Shown: one piece after another, positions 48,721 to 60,381 of the stretch
How positions within the stretch are numbered: position 1 is the first letter of the stretch
Layout of the letters: every line of letters starts with the position of its first letter
From: Phyllosticta citriasiana
Taxonomy: Eukaryota > Ascomycota > Dothideomycetes > Botryosphaeriales > Phyllostictaceae
Length of the DNA: 64,000 bases
NCBI GenBank assembly: GCA_038021145.1
Contig: JBBPHT010000014.1
Span: forward strand, 930,001-994,000
Direction of reading: 5' to 3'
Made by a program: the position numbers and the translations under genes
The notes under the pieces: model-generated
The model's input: the letters and a program-made list of their open reading frames with translations, nothing else
The model's database searches: none
What the model was told of the DNA's origin: nothing

Positions 48721-50019
48721 ACTACGTAAGCCTGCCTATAATAATCCTCTTCATAAGGTCTAGAACTACTAAACCCCACTTATGCTCTACTAACTCTACT
48801 AACTCTACTAACTCTACTAACTCTATAATCTTTATAACTATACTACCTTATAACCCCATTATCTTACCGTACTATAGACGCTAATAATAACTACTTATAT
48901 AACTTATATAACCGCGTTACTAAGCTTAAGAATCCTCCTCCCCTAGTTAATACTATGAATCCTATAGCTCCTCCTATTACCCCTATAGACCTAGCCCCCC
49001 CTCCTAATAAGGCTAACCCTACTACCCGCCCTAACGCTTACTCTAGTAACCCTTACTTTAGTACTACTCTCTATATCCCTCCCATCTTTAGTAATATTAA
49101 AGACCTCCTTAGCATTAAGCTCCGCGGTTACTACTTTTATATCATGTCAGGCTCTAGTTAGAATGACCTTAATAACTCTATCTATAACGTTATTACTACT
49201 ACTAGTAGTATAATCCTCCCCTTCTCTAACTTTAGTAATACTAAGGATAAAGAGGAGGACTACTTAGGCCCCTTCCCTCCTAGCTCTATCTAGTATTAGA
49301 TTATCATAGATGAGGTCATTATTAGTCTTACCCTACGTGATACCCTACCTATACCTAGTTATAATATGTGCTAGATCTTACCTACTAAGCTATATATGCT
49401 TATTACTATTAGCATTACTAAGCTGTCCTAAGGCTAGTGCTATTTAATCTATACCCTACCCCTATTCCCTTACCTTAGTATTAATAAGTGCTTTATAGTC
49501 TAGTAGGGCTACCTATTACCCGGCTACGTTACTAACTACTACGTCTACTCATAGTAGATCCGCGGTAATAAGCTAGAGTATAACGTATTTATTATTTACT
49601 ACCCTAATACCCGCCTCTTTCTATTCCTCTCCCTTAGTAATATGATTAAGGCTATAGGTAGCCTTATCCTTAACTACCCTAGCGGCCTACCTAACTATAA
49701 GACCTAGTTCCTTACCTACTCTACTAGCGCTAATATCCTGCTATTTAGCTAGCTACCTAATAAGTATAAGTCTAGCTAGGGTCTTATTCTCCCTATTAAG
49801 TAGTTCCGCTACCTAGTCTTTATCCATATTAGGAACCTCCCTAATCCGGGCTATATCCTCTATAAGTATCCTAGTAATAAGGAGTTCTAAGCCCGCCTTA
49901 TCTCTTATAGCTTTACTAATAAGTAAGCTGCTATAGTAACCCTAGTAGCTCCCTTAGCTTATACCCTTTCCTTACTATTCCCTTTACATGGTGGATTAGT
50001 ATTACATTTAACGGCGTAA
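48721..50019 (+). pseudogene. G4b third frame (extra sense ORF before the 3' LTR)
   Basis: A single frame is followed from about 48721 through an ATG at 48955 to a TAA at 50017-50019, the last bases before the polypurine tract. Interruptions are mainly TAG, with some TAA upstream of the ATG, consistent with RIP of Gln and Trp codons. The longest clean run is 48955-49161. Seen in order: a short Leu/Thr repeat, a charged helix-like NRVTKLK segment, a Pro-rich linker (APPITPIDLAPPPNK), then about 300 residues of mixed hydrophobic sequence. I recognise no catalytic motif, signal peptide or clear membrane helix. It might be a second structural protein or a captured gene. The same frame exists in G4a. 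Confidence 0.6.
48785..48820 (+). repeat. Short tandem repeat, CTCTACTAA x4
   Basis: Four perfect 9-bp units within the upstream part of the G4b extra frame. G4a has fewer and diverged units, so the array is variable between copies. Confidence 0.85.
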
Positions 50020-50029
50020 GGGGGGGTAT

Positions 50030-50222
50030 TATTACGGTTTCTAACTATTTACATCCTTAGATAGATCCTACGGTTAAAGCATTAGGCTTAAAGTGCTAAT
50101 TCTCCGTATATACTTACTTAGATTAGTACTTTAATCCTACCGTTATAAGACTAGCTCACTATAACTAATTATTACTATGAGAAAGGAGTTAACTTACGTA
50201 TCTACATCTTAATCTCCTAATA
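50030..50222 (+). repeat. 3' LTR of G4b
   Basis: 193 bp, the pair of 43391-43583. Confidence 0.9.
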
Positions 50223-50227
50223 CCTAC

Positions 50228-53000
50228 TCCTTATAGCCTTAAGGATAACTACTATATAAGTAAGGCGTAGGGTATATTAGGACTAAGTTACATATATATA
50301 AGCATAGAATATATATAATACGGCCATTAAGTAGGTAAAATAAGAGTACTAGAATAACTTCCTTATAAAAGAAACACCCTAGTCTATCTATAAGGTAATA
50401 GTATACATGAAATTAACCTAATCTAAGTAGATCCCCTAGATATATAACCTTTAAGATTAACTCTAATCATTATATAACGGTAAGTATACTACCTTCTATT
50501 AGAAACTCTTCCCCCTACTACTATATATCCCCCTATACGACTAGATAAACTATAAGGAAGGGCTATAGGACTAGCCCTCCCTTATAGATAAGGAAGTATA
50601 GTATGCCTACTCTTATAAGATTAAAGGCACTACCCCTAGGCTAGACTAGATCTACTAAAGGATGATTACTAAGGCGTATAATACTTCTCCCGGAAAATTT
50701 ACCTAGGTATACTAAACCCTCTTTACGTATAGATATTACCTAGAATGCTAGAGAGAAGTAGTACGAGTAATACTTAAGAAACTAGGGAAACCTAATTACG
50801 TAGACCTAAAAGTATATAGAGTTATCTCCCTACTTAACTACCTAGGAAAAGTCCTTAAACACATTATAGTAAAACGTCTTAGAGTGCTTATAGAAGCTAC
50901 CTACCTCCTATACCTATCCTAAATAGGCGGATAACTATAGAAGTTAGTAATTAATATAGTAATAATCCTTATATATATTATCTAAGATGAGAGGAGGGCA
51001 TAGCATAAGATATTAACCCTATTCCTTAATATATAAGGTGCCTTTAATTATATAGCCTATAACTAGCTCTTATATGTAATAGGAGAAATTAGGCTTCCTA
51101 CTTCCCTCCTAGCATAGATAAAGATATTTACTAGCGGTTAATAACTCTAGATCTCCTTTAATAGCTAATAAGAGGACCTTTATCTAATAGTTTTAGGAAT
51201 CCCCTAAGGAAGCCTAGTCTTACTAATCCTATTTCTTATTTATATATAAAAGCTCTTTTCCTCTTACTTAGTATGATTCCTCTTATATATTAATGATGTT
51301 TTAATTATAATCTCCTTAATAAGTTAGAAGAAAAATGCGTAGATCCTCTAGTAGGAAGTAACCTAGCTTTTCTCACTTAGAACCTAGTATGCCGTTAATT
51401 TTAATAAAGATAAAATAGACCTTATCTATTTTATAAGCTTAGATAAGGCTAAGGAAGCTATAATTATACTCCTAGGAGATTATATAGTATAGCTAAAGTA
51501 ACTCATCTAATAGTTTAGGATATAGTTTAATATATACCTATTATTCTAGTAGTATATAATAATTTAGAATGCCTAAGTAAAGTAATTACTTAGAAGACTT
51601 ATGCGGCTAGCTAATATATAATATAGACTATCTCCTACTACTATCTAATAACTATACCTAGCTTATATATAAAGTATAGTAGATTATAGGTCCCTAGTTT
51701 TCTAGTAAGTTAGTAGCTCTAAGATACTTAGATAAACACTTTAAAATAGCGGACTATACTAAATCCTAGGAGCCTTTCGTACCTCCCTAATTATTCCTAT
51801 AGAAATTAAAGTAGGCCTTCTCCCCCCCTACCTTAGGCGTAACATGTTACTTTAAGCGTACGCTATAAGACTCTTTAAACTTAGTTACTAACACCTAGTA
51901 CATATAATTATTAATAAGTTTAAACTAGAGAGCATACTAGGACGCTAGATATAACTTAAATATATCTAGAACATAATTTTAGACCTAGTAATAGGTACTA
52001 AAAGCCTAATTAAGCATGGTTCCTTTCCCCTATAGAAAAAGACTACACCGTATGAAGTTAAGATTAGCTACCTCTAAAAGGAATAAGAAGCCTAAGCATA
52101 TACTAGACGCATGGAACATATAACTTAAGTAGTTATTCTATACTCTAACACTTCGTCTATCCTAAAAGGAAATAGAGTAGGTATAGGAATTATAGCGTAT
52201 AACACCTAATAAGATAGTATAAGAGTAGTAGTAAGCTATAAAGTAAATACTAGACTATACTAGCTTATATATGATAGAGAACTAGAAGTACTTATAAGGG
52301 CTATAGAGCTAGCTGCCTAGAAATAGCTAGGACGATAGATTATAGTATATATAGATAACTAAGCTATACTATACCGCCTCTAGACCCTATCTAACCTACT
52401 AGGTTAAGGACTATAACTTTAAGCTATAGATGTAGGCTACTTAATTATAGCTAGATAAGGTAGTCTTACCTTCTTATAGGCCCTAGGCTATATAGGGATT
52501 AGAGGAAACCTATAAGTAGATGCCCTTATAAAGGAGGCTACTAGGTTAACCCTAGAGAATAATAACTTAAGCACTACCCTACTTAGGATGTACGTACGAT
52601 AAAGAACTATAATAGAATAGATAGTATATACTATATAATACTAGGAAGCATAGATAACACTATCCTAGGGGTTATACGTATATAACCTCCTATCTATACT
52701 AAGGACGTCTATCTAACTCCCTAAGTATAGATAACTAGAAGTATTAGTATACTTCTAACTAAAACTAAACTATAGCTACTTTAGAGCCTACCTATTATAG
52801 TTTAGTAAGATAGAGTAGGATAATTATAGCTATAATAATACCGCCTAATAAACACTATAACATCCTATTAGTAACTATCTACTCTATAGCTCTACTAGGA
52901 GAGAAGCTATATAGGAAGTACTTAAGGCGTACGATAATAATAGAGGGAAAACAGCCTCTATACCCTATAGAGAGCTATTCTAAGGAGAAGTTAGTTAATA
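50228..53000 (+). pseudogene. LINE b reverse transcriptase and RNase H
   Basis: This continues the second ORF after G4b. RT motifs include VISLLNYLGKVLKHII (about 50820-50870, the RPISLLN...GK..E block of LINE RTs) and the catalytic box read as YIND (51286-51297, the first Asp of DD now Asn). An RNase H domain lies at about 52130-52560 with a VYIDN.AILYRLQTLSN motif and a late Asp (QVDALIKEAT-like end). Stops are mainly TAG. Confidence 0.75.
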
Positions 53001-53515
53001 ATTTATACTTAAATTCATATATTAGATAAAGGTATCTATTAGGGTATAGTATATATAAATAGTAGACTAAGGGAAAAGAAGAGTAAAAAGAAGAAGAGAG
53101 AATCTATTCTAAGCTCTACTAGTAGAGTGAATAATAAGCTCTATAATCCCTCTACTTATAGTTCCCGTAGGTACTACCCTAGAACCCTACTAACTAAAGA
53201 TAATCTAGGAAAGAACCCCTTTATCCGTAGTCTAACTAATACCCTCTAGGCTTATACTCCTCCTCTACCTTATATAGAGCCTCTACTAAGACCCTAGCCC
53301 TCTAGATTAGGAAGGTATTAATATAGCTTAGATAACTACTCTATAACTACTCTAGCTAAACCCTCCTACTCCTAATAATAATTAGATAACCGTTTAGCGG
53401 TAAGGTAAGGGCTTAATACTATTTATCCGTATAGTATACCTAGGCTAGGGTAGCATGTAGAGCTCTATTATTAGTAATAATGTTAACTTATAGTCATCTA
53501 ATAGTAGTAATAGGG
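53001..53515. other. LINE b 3' end region
   Basis: Degraded sequence after the RNase H, presumably the C-terminal tail and 3' UTR of LINE b. No poly-A tail is visible. Confidence 0.4.
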
Positions 53516-54257
53516 CTAGATTAAATTATAAGTAATATTAGTATAGATTAAACCTAGGTTCTTTAGTATTATTTATTTTCTATAATAAGTGTTAGCTAAC
53601 TATACTAGCTAGCTAGAAGATATATACTACTAGTTAAAAACCTTACCCGCTTTCTTTACCTTTATAGGTGCTAAGAAAGGTATTATATAGTACTAACTAA
53701 AAATAGTACTATTAGGGATAGTACTAGAATGCTATAGTAGAGTATATATATAATCTACCTTACCTACTACCCTATACTATATTTACTTTTCTATATATAC
53801 CTTCTTTCTATCCCCCTTCCTTTTATTACTCTTACTTTATGCTACCTATCTACTTAGATAATAGTAGGAAGGCTAGTTCTTAGCCCCTAGATTAAATTAT
53901 AAGCGATATTAGTATAGATCGAACCTAGGTTCTTTAGCGTTATTCGTTTTCTATAATAAGTATTAGCTAACTATACTAGCCGGCTAGAAGATGTACGCTA
54001 CTAGTTAAAAACCTTACCCGCTTTTTTTACCTTTATAGGTGCTAAGAAAGGTGTTATATAACGCTAACTAAAAATAGTACTATTAGGGATAGTACTAGAA
54101 CGCTATAGTAGAGCGTATATATAATCTACCTTACCTACTACCCTATACTATATTTACTTTTCTATATATGCCTTCTTTCTATCCCCCTTCCTTTTATTAC
54201 TCTTACGCTATGCTACCTATCTACTTAGATAATAGTAGGAAGGCTAGTTCTTAGCCC
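53516..54257 (+). repeat. Two head-to-tail 371-bp units resembling LINE 5' promoter monomers
   Basis: Unit 1 is 53516-53886 and unit 2 is 53887-54257, with the same length and few differences, mostly C/T and G/A. The second half of each unit matches 1385-1565, the start of LINE a, including TAGGGATAG and a TATA-like TATATATAAT. The last part matches 33868-33950 at the start of LINE b. This looks like the 5' UTR of a further LINE copy with a duplicated promoter unit. Confidence 0.72.
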
Positions 54258-54360
54258 CCCCTTACCTAAAAAGAGCCTAGATAAACTATCTATCTATAAT
54301 AACCCTATACTAACATTATACTAAGAATTATACTTTATCGTACGATATTCTTTAGCTAGG
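54258..54360 (+). mobile_element. Start of a third LINE copy, cut by G3b
   Basis: The sequence after the second 371-bp unit loosely follows 1562-1610 of LINE a (CTTACTAAAAGAGAG-like, then AACTATCTA). It is interrupted at 54361 by the G3b LTR. Confidence 0.4.
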
Positions 54361-54808
54361 TGTAATGCTATAGACTTAGACCTAAGACGGGGCCTAGTAG
54401 ATTCTAACTAGGGCCTAAAGAGGGCTATACATAGTAGTAAGGGCATATAAAAGCCCTTAGGAGACGAAACCTTATAAGGTTTCATCTAATATCTACACTA
54501 AATATATTATTATTATTATTCACCCTTAATTTAACTCCCTATAGTACTAAATCTTACATTTAAAACCTTTAACTACCGCGGCTAGTTAAATCGAAAATAG
54601 CTCCTATAACTCATTTAGGAAGTATTAACCTAGAGGCCGGCTCTCTAGCTATAAACTAGCTAGTTAGAGGCTAAGAGGCTACTAACTAGAGGATAGTCCT
54701 CCCCCTAGTTAATAAAGATACTCATGTTAAAATCTAGTCCCTAAATAATAATAAGAGCTAGCTCTTAGCTACTCTAACACCGAATCCGCACGTTATAACT
54801 ATTAATAA
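54361..54808 (+). mobile_element. Ty3/Gypsy G3b, 5' LTR and leader/gag start
   Basis: 54361-54558 is a G3 LTR (198 bp) in opposite orientation to G3a. 54559-54808 is the inverted match of about 29402-29152, the start of the internal region. It is interrupted after AATAA (54804-54808) by Copia B. The continuation is found, inverted, at 60382-63294. Confidence 0.85.
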
Positions 54809-55185
54809 TGTTAGAGGCCTAAGAATAAGTCTAGACTATTCTAGACTCTTCTAGACCTCTTCTATTACTAAGAACTTATTCCTACGGGTTCTTTTAGATT
54901 CTAGCCCTTATTCTAGATTGTCTTATTACTAAGGCCTAGAATCTTCTAGTCTAGATTAATTAGAAATCGTCTTCTATTAATAGAAGAACCTATTACTAAT
55001 TACCTAGAGATAGAACTCTCTAGAATCTATAGGTTCTTCTATATAAACACCCTTAGGTAGCCTACTAGTTAGTCCTCTAAGGAAGTTCTCTTATAGTAAA
55101 GAATCTACTACATTCTCTACTATAAACCATCTACCATACGGTATATAATAAAGATATTACTTATCTTTATAGAATACCGCTAATA
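54809..55185 (+). repeat. 5' LTR of Copia B
   Basis: 377 bp, starting TGTTAGAGGCC. Confidence 0.92.
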
Positions 55186-55202
55186 GGTTATGAGCCCGGC
55201 TA
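55186..55202 (+). promoter_or_regulatory. Copia B primer-binding site (tRNA-Met anticodon-arm type)
   Basis: Starts with no gap after the 5' LTR: GGTTATGAGCCC, complementary to the GGGCTCATAACC anticodon arm of tRNA-Met. Same position and bases as in copy A. Confidence 0.75.
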
Positions 55203-56064
55203 ATAGTAATCTATAGATTACTATATAGCTTGCCTTATAATTTATAAGTAGGATTTTACTTTCTTCCCTACTTATAAGAAAGAATATACTATTCTTTCTA
55301 TACTAGACCGCTCTTATAAGTAAGGCTTAGTAAGACTATCTTAGTAGATAGCTATTAAGCTAAACTTATAAAGAAGTCTAGGGAAAGCCTACTTATTTAT
55401 ATAAGTAAGGTATTTTTTATGGTAAGGACTAGTATCCTAAGCCCTATCCTTAGGCTCTTAGCCTATTAAATTTTTCCTAGGACCGTTAGGCCTATATCTA
55501 CCTAGGATTTTATTCTAGAACCTTCTAGTAGTCTAGAATAACCTTATTTACTACCTATTCTTTACCTTTCTCCGCCTTTCTCCGGATTTCCTTACACTTC
55601 TATTAACTACGTTAATAAAAGGTGTGGCTATGTGGCCTCTATACTATATTAGGCCTAAGCGTTACCCGTTTATACTAGTTCCCACTAGTGTCTTAGCACG
55701 AGGAACACTAAAACTTCACGATACTTCAAAACGTTTTCGACCCGCATCAACCCGAATACTTTGCTTAGTAAGCAAAGTAGTATACCGTTTTAAAGAGAAA
55801 AACTCGGCGGACAAGGATCTGAAATCAGATTCTTTATATCTCTACTCCCGGCTAAGTTATTAGAGAAAACATTGATACTCTAATAATCTCCCTACTTTCT
55901 ATTAGGTGCATCAGGCCTATTAGCACCTAATAAACTTTGAGACTTCATATACTTATAGTTTTTGCTTAAAACTATAAGTACATAGAGTTTTATACTCTAA
56001 AGACCTCTATAAGGTATAAAATCTTTAATATACCTTAAGAAAGGAACATCTTCTACTAGGAAAT
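55203..56064 (+). other. Copia B structured 5' leader
   Basis: About 860 nt of untranslated leader. Inverted repeats: ACTTTGCTTA/TAAGCAAAGT around a single base (about 55759-55779), ATTAGGTGC (55901-55909) with GCACCTAAT (55923-55931), and TACTTATAGTTTT (55950-55962) with AAAACTATAAGTA (55968-55980). A 79-codon frame at 55624-55863 is broken by TGA in copy A and I do not consider it a gene. These stems may serve RNA dimerisation, packaging or translation. Confidence 0.6.
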
Positions 56065-59000
56065 ATAGGAAAAGAATTCCCTAGCATTCCTAAACTTAAA
56101 GGCCCTGAGAACTAGGAGTCTTAGTAATCTACTATAAATAATATAGTGATTATAGAAGGGCTAAAAGCCTATCTAGACTCTAAATCTTAACCTAAAGTAG
56201 AAGATCCTACCTAGGAGGTTAATAATACTAGAATAAGGACTTTTATTAGGACCTCTATAGATCCTAAACTTTATTCTAGCATTACCTATTATAGAACTAT
56301 AAGTTCTATAGGAGAAGCCCTTAGAAAAAGATGTGAATCTAAGGGACTTTTATGGGAAGTCTCATACTTTATAAGGCTACTAAGCCTTAAAGATACGGGA
56401 GATATTAATACCTAGGTGGCTAATCTATTAGATGAGATAACCCTATTATCTTAGACTAAGATGGCCTTAACGGAGAGGTAGAAACTAGGTGTATTCTTTA
56501 GTGATATACCTAGTAGCTATTCTTTATAGAGCGCCGTAGCCCAGCTAGGGCTAAAAGAAGAGACTACTCTAGACCACCTTATAGAGTATCTAGTAGAAGA
56601 GTCTCGGTGCTAAGAACTAGAAGAAGAAAGTAATACTACCCTTATTACTATAACTAGTAATAAAGGGAAATCTTCTTCTAAAAAGAACGCCTCTACTTAT
56701 AATAATAAGAGTACTAAGAAGTGCTCTTATTATAAAAAGAATGGCCATCTAGAAAAGGACTGCTATAAAAGAGCTAGGAATTTAAAGGGTAAAGAAAATA
56801 ATAGTAGTCCTATAGATTTAGAGAATACCCTACATATTACGGGTTATACCTCTTATTTTACTATAGGTCCCGGCCTAAATAACTAGATTCTAGATACCGG
56901 CGCTACAGCCTATATATCTAGACATAAAGATCTCTTTACTTCTTTAAAAGAAGTAAATTTACCTATAAAACTAGGTAAAGGAGAGATCTATACTAAAGGA
57001 ATAGGCACTATACCTATTACCTTTAAGTACGCTAATAGAAGGATAAATCTAACCCTTCTAGACACTCTCTATATCCCTAATTTATCTATAAATCTTATCT
57101 CTATATCTAGGCTATATACACATGGTATATATCTAGATATAAAGAACTTAAGACTTATAGATAAAAGAGAGCAGATATATACTAAAGTTTTACTTTAAAA
57201 TAACCTATTCATTCTACCTAAGGTAGAATCTACTATAAATCACTTATATATAGTAGATTTAAACCTATAGCATAATAGGTTAGAGCATATAAACTTAGAA
57301 GCTCTTAGGGCATTACTACCTATTAAGGGTAGTAAAATAGACTATTCTATATGCCCTTTAGCTAAATCTAAGTGTACTATATCTACTATACTAGTAGTAG
57401 TCTCTAAACCCTATAAGAAAATAGGTCTAGATGTTATAGGACCTATTACTCCTAAGGGAATAGGGGGATACACCTACTATATAGCCTTTATAGACTATTA
57501 TAGTAGGTTTACATAGGTATTCCCCCTATTTACTAAAGGAGAAGCCTATAATAAGATAGTTTACTATCTTAAACTTATAGAGCCGCATGGTAAAGTCTAG
57601 TCTTTAAGGCTAGATAATAGCCTAGAATATAGGGGAACTTAGCTAGATTTACTAGCTGAAAATAAAGGAATAACTCTAGAAAAGAGTTCTCCTTATAGCC
57701 TAGAGTAAAACGGGCTTATAGAGAGGACACATAGGTTAATAGATACTATTACCTATTACCTTCTCTTAAATTCTAAGGTCCCCCTTACCTTCTAGCTAGA
57801 GGCTATTAAAACCGCCACTTATATTCTAAACCGGACCCCTAAGAAGTCCCTAGAGGGTATTTCGCCTCTAGCCCGGCTAAATATAGCTAAGGGTAGGTCT
57901 CCTACTATAAATCTCTCTTATATAAAGACTTTCAGAAGTAAAGTCTTTATAAACATCCCTAGAGAAAAGCGTACTATATCCTCTAAGTATTCTCTACGCT
58001 CTAGGCCTAGTATATTATTAGGCTTTAAGGGGGAGCATATTTATAGATGCTGGGATATAGAAAAACAAGCTATTATACGCACTAGGGATGTTACCTTTAA
58101 AGAGGATGAATTTCCTTCTCCCTATACTAAAACTATAGAAGATAAGGAAGATATAGACTATACTAAGCCTATATTTCCCTCTTCTATAACTAGCCCTCCT
58201 AAAAGACTAAGATCTAGGTCTATAACTACTATAGATACTAGTAGGGAGGAGCCTAGGAGAAGTGAGCGCCTTAGAGAAAAATCCTCTAAGGAATCTACTA
58301 CTATAGAGGCTACTACTAATAGCCCTATAGAAGAAGTACCTTATCCTCTTAGAGAGACCTTTAAAGAGGTTAGAATCCCTAGTAGTAGCAGCTATATTAC
58401 TATAGAAGGCCTAAGTAATATAGAGGAAGATATCTCTTATTACTTACTCTATAGTAATGGGGAACCTACTACTTATAGTTAGGCTATTAATTCTCCTAAT
58501 AGCCTAGACTAGTAGAGAGCTATGCGGGAAGAATATAATTCCCTTATTAAGAATTAAACCTAGATCTTAGTAGACCCGCCTAAGGATAATAAAATTCTTA
58601 GAGGTAAATAGGTCTATAAGATTAAAACTAATAATAAGGGAAATATTACCCGCTATAAGGCTAGATGGGTAGTATAAGGCCAAAATTAGGAGTATAGTAT
58701 AAACTATAAAGAGACTTTTAGCCCTATAGTCTCACCTATAGTTTTACGCCTACTACTAAGCCTTTCTACCTATTTAGACCTAGAAATCATACATATAGAC
58801 GTTAAAACCGCCTTCCTAAATGGGAAAATAAATGAAGACGTCTATGTACATTAACCTATAGGCTTTAAGCTTAATAATAAAGTCTATAAATTAAAGAAAG
58901 CTCTCTATAGCCTAAAATAAGCCCCTAGGGCATAGGCAGCCTATTTTAGCCACTTCTTAGAAGAGAACAGCTATAAACAGCTTCTATCTAAGGCCTACTT

Positions 59001-60018
59001 ATATACTAAGACCTTTAAAGAAGGCTTATTTATATAGGTCTTAGTATACGTAGATAATATCCTACTTTTTAGTAAGGATATATCTATTATTAATTCTTTT
59101 AAAGAATTAATAAGGTCTAGGTTTACTATTAAGGACCTAGGACCTATTTCCTATTATTTAGGAATTCAGGTTACCCGGGATAGGTCTAAAAAGACTATAT
59201 CTTTATTATAGGAAGGCTATCTTTCTAAAGTCTTAGAGACTTTCTCTCTAAGCTCTATTACGCCTTCTAAGACTCCTTATTTATATAAGGAGCTTCCTAG
59301 ACCACCCGCGGACTATTAGGCTAGTAAAGACCTTATTAAAGAGTATAGATCTTTAATAGGCTCTCTTCTATATGCTATAGTCTATACTAGGCCTAATATA
59401 GCTTATATACTAGCTTCTTTAAGCTAGTATTTAAGCTGCCCTCTAGTAGAGCACCTTAGAGCTACTAAAAGAGTCTTATCCTATCTAAAAGGAACTAAAG
59501 ATTATACTATTACCTATGAAGGTACTAGTTTTAATCTAGAATCCTACTCCGACTCTAACTTAGGGAATAAACTTAATAGACATTCTCTAGTAGCTTATAT
59601 TATTTACTCTACTAATGGGCCTATAGCCTAGAAGGCTAGTAGACTAACCTATGTCTCTATTTCTACTATGGAGGTAGAATATATAGGTTATAGTATACTA
59701 GCTAAGGTTATCCTTTATATTAAAGGATTTTTAGAAGAGTTAGGTTATAAAGACCTTATACCTACTCCTATAGTCCTTAAAGGGGATAACATACCGGCTA
59801 TAGCTACTACGGAAGATGCTACTAAAAAGTCTAAGAATATAGATATAAGGTATTACTTCTTAAGGCAGCCAGTTAAGGAAAATCTTATAAGATTCTCCTA
59901 TATCTCTACTAAAGAGATGCCTATAGACGCCTTAACTAAGGTACTTACTAAGGCTCTCTTTACTAAATTCCTCTCTATTACCCTGCGTAATAAGTTAGGG
60001 GGAGTATTAGAGGCCTAA
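56065..60018 (+). pseudogene. Copia B gag-pol polyprotein (RIP stops, lost start)
   Basis: A 1318-codon frame, colinear with copy A without indels. The start codon is ATA (56065-56067) where A has ATG. The zinc knuckle at 56722-56763 is C-x2-Y-x4-H-x4-C, with the second Cys lost. Protease motif: ILDTGATAYI (Asp at 56893-56895). Integrase follows, with GLDVIGPI, then RLDN and a SPYSLE.NG block (D, D, E positions). RT begins near 58520, with RYKARWVV, IHIDVKTAFLNG and the box YVDN at 59047-59058 (Asp to Asn). RNase H ends the frame: DSNLGNK, MEVEYIGY, LKGDNIPAI and DIRYYFLRQPV. The last 351 nt (59668-60018) have no stop. TAA at 60016-60018 lies inside the 3' LTR. Confidence 0.88.
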
Positions 60019-60381
60019 GAATAAGTCTAGACTATTCTAGACTCTTCTAGACCTCTTCTATTACTAAGAACTTATTCCTACGGGTTCTTTTAGATTCTAG
60101 CCCTTATTCTAGATTATCTTATTACTAAGGCCTAGAATCTTCTAGTCTAGATTAATTAGAAATCGTCTTCTATTAATAGAAGAACCTATTACTAATTACC
60201 TAGAGATAGAACTCTCTAGAATCTATAGGTTCTTCTATATAAACACCCTTAGGTAGCCTGCTAGTTAGTCCTTTAAGGAAGTTCTCTTATAGTAAAGAAT
60301 CTACTACATTCTCTACTATAAACCATCTACTATACGGTATATAATAAAGATATTACTTATCTTTATAGAATACCGCTAACA
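60005..60381 (+). repeat. 3' LTR of Copia B
   Basis: 377 bp, preceded by the purine tract TAGGGGGAG. It encodes the last codons of pol. Confidence 0.92.

Larger units (their letters stand above)
43391..50222 (+). mobile_element. Ty3/Gypsy chromovirus G4b, full length, with extra 3' ORF
   Basis: 6832 bp with 193-bp LTRs at 43391-43583 and 50030-50222 and target duplication CCTAC (43386-43390 and 50223-50227). A polypurine tract (about 50017-50027) precedes the 3' LTR. The order is gag, protease, RT, RNase H, integrase, chromodomain, then an extra sense frame. It is inverted relative to G4a. Confidence 0.9.
33868..53515 (+). mobile_element. Tad1-like LINE (LINE b), split by two G4 insertions
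   Basis: Without the insertions the element is about 6 kb: 33868-35046, 41830-43390 and 50228-53515. It has no LTRs. The order is ORF1 with zinc knuckles, endonuclease (GDFN), reverse transcriptase (YIND) and RNase H, as in fungal Tad1/I-like LINEs. The 5' region matches 1475-1590 and the tandem units at 53516-54257. The 3' end is not sharply visible and I place it before those units. RIP stops are present throughout. Confidence 0.82.
54809..60381 (+). mobile_element. Ty1/Copia element, copy B, full length
   Basis: 5573 bp with 377-bp LTRs at 54809-55185 and 60005-60381. The length is identical to copy A. Flanking 5-mers differ (AATAA left, CCTTA right), unlike a simple insertion. The left flank pairs instead with the left flank of copy C, which points to an inversion between B and C. 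Confidence 0.92.

Noticed and set aside
55186..55202. tRNA-Met gene or fragment
   Set aside because: Only the anticodon-arm complement is present, in antisense next to an LTR. This is a primer-binding site.
55624..55863. 79-codon + frame in the Copia B leader
   Set aside because: The equivalent frame in Copia A is broken by TGA and lacks the start. The region looks like structured untranslated RNA.
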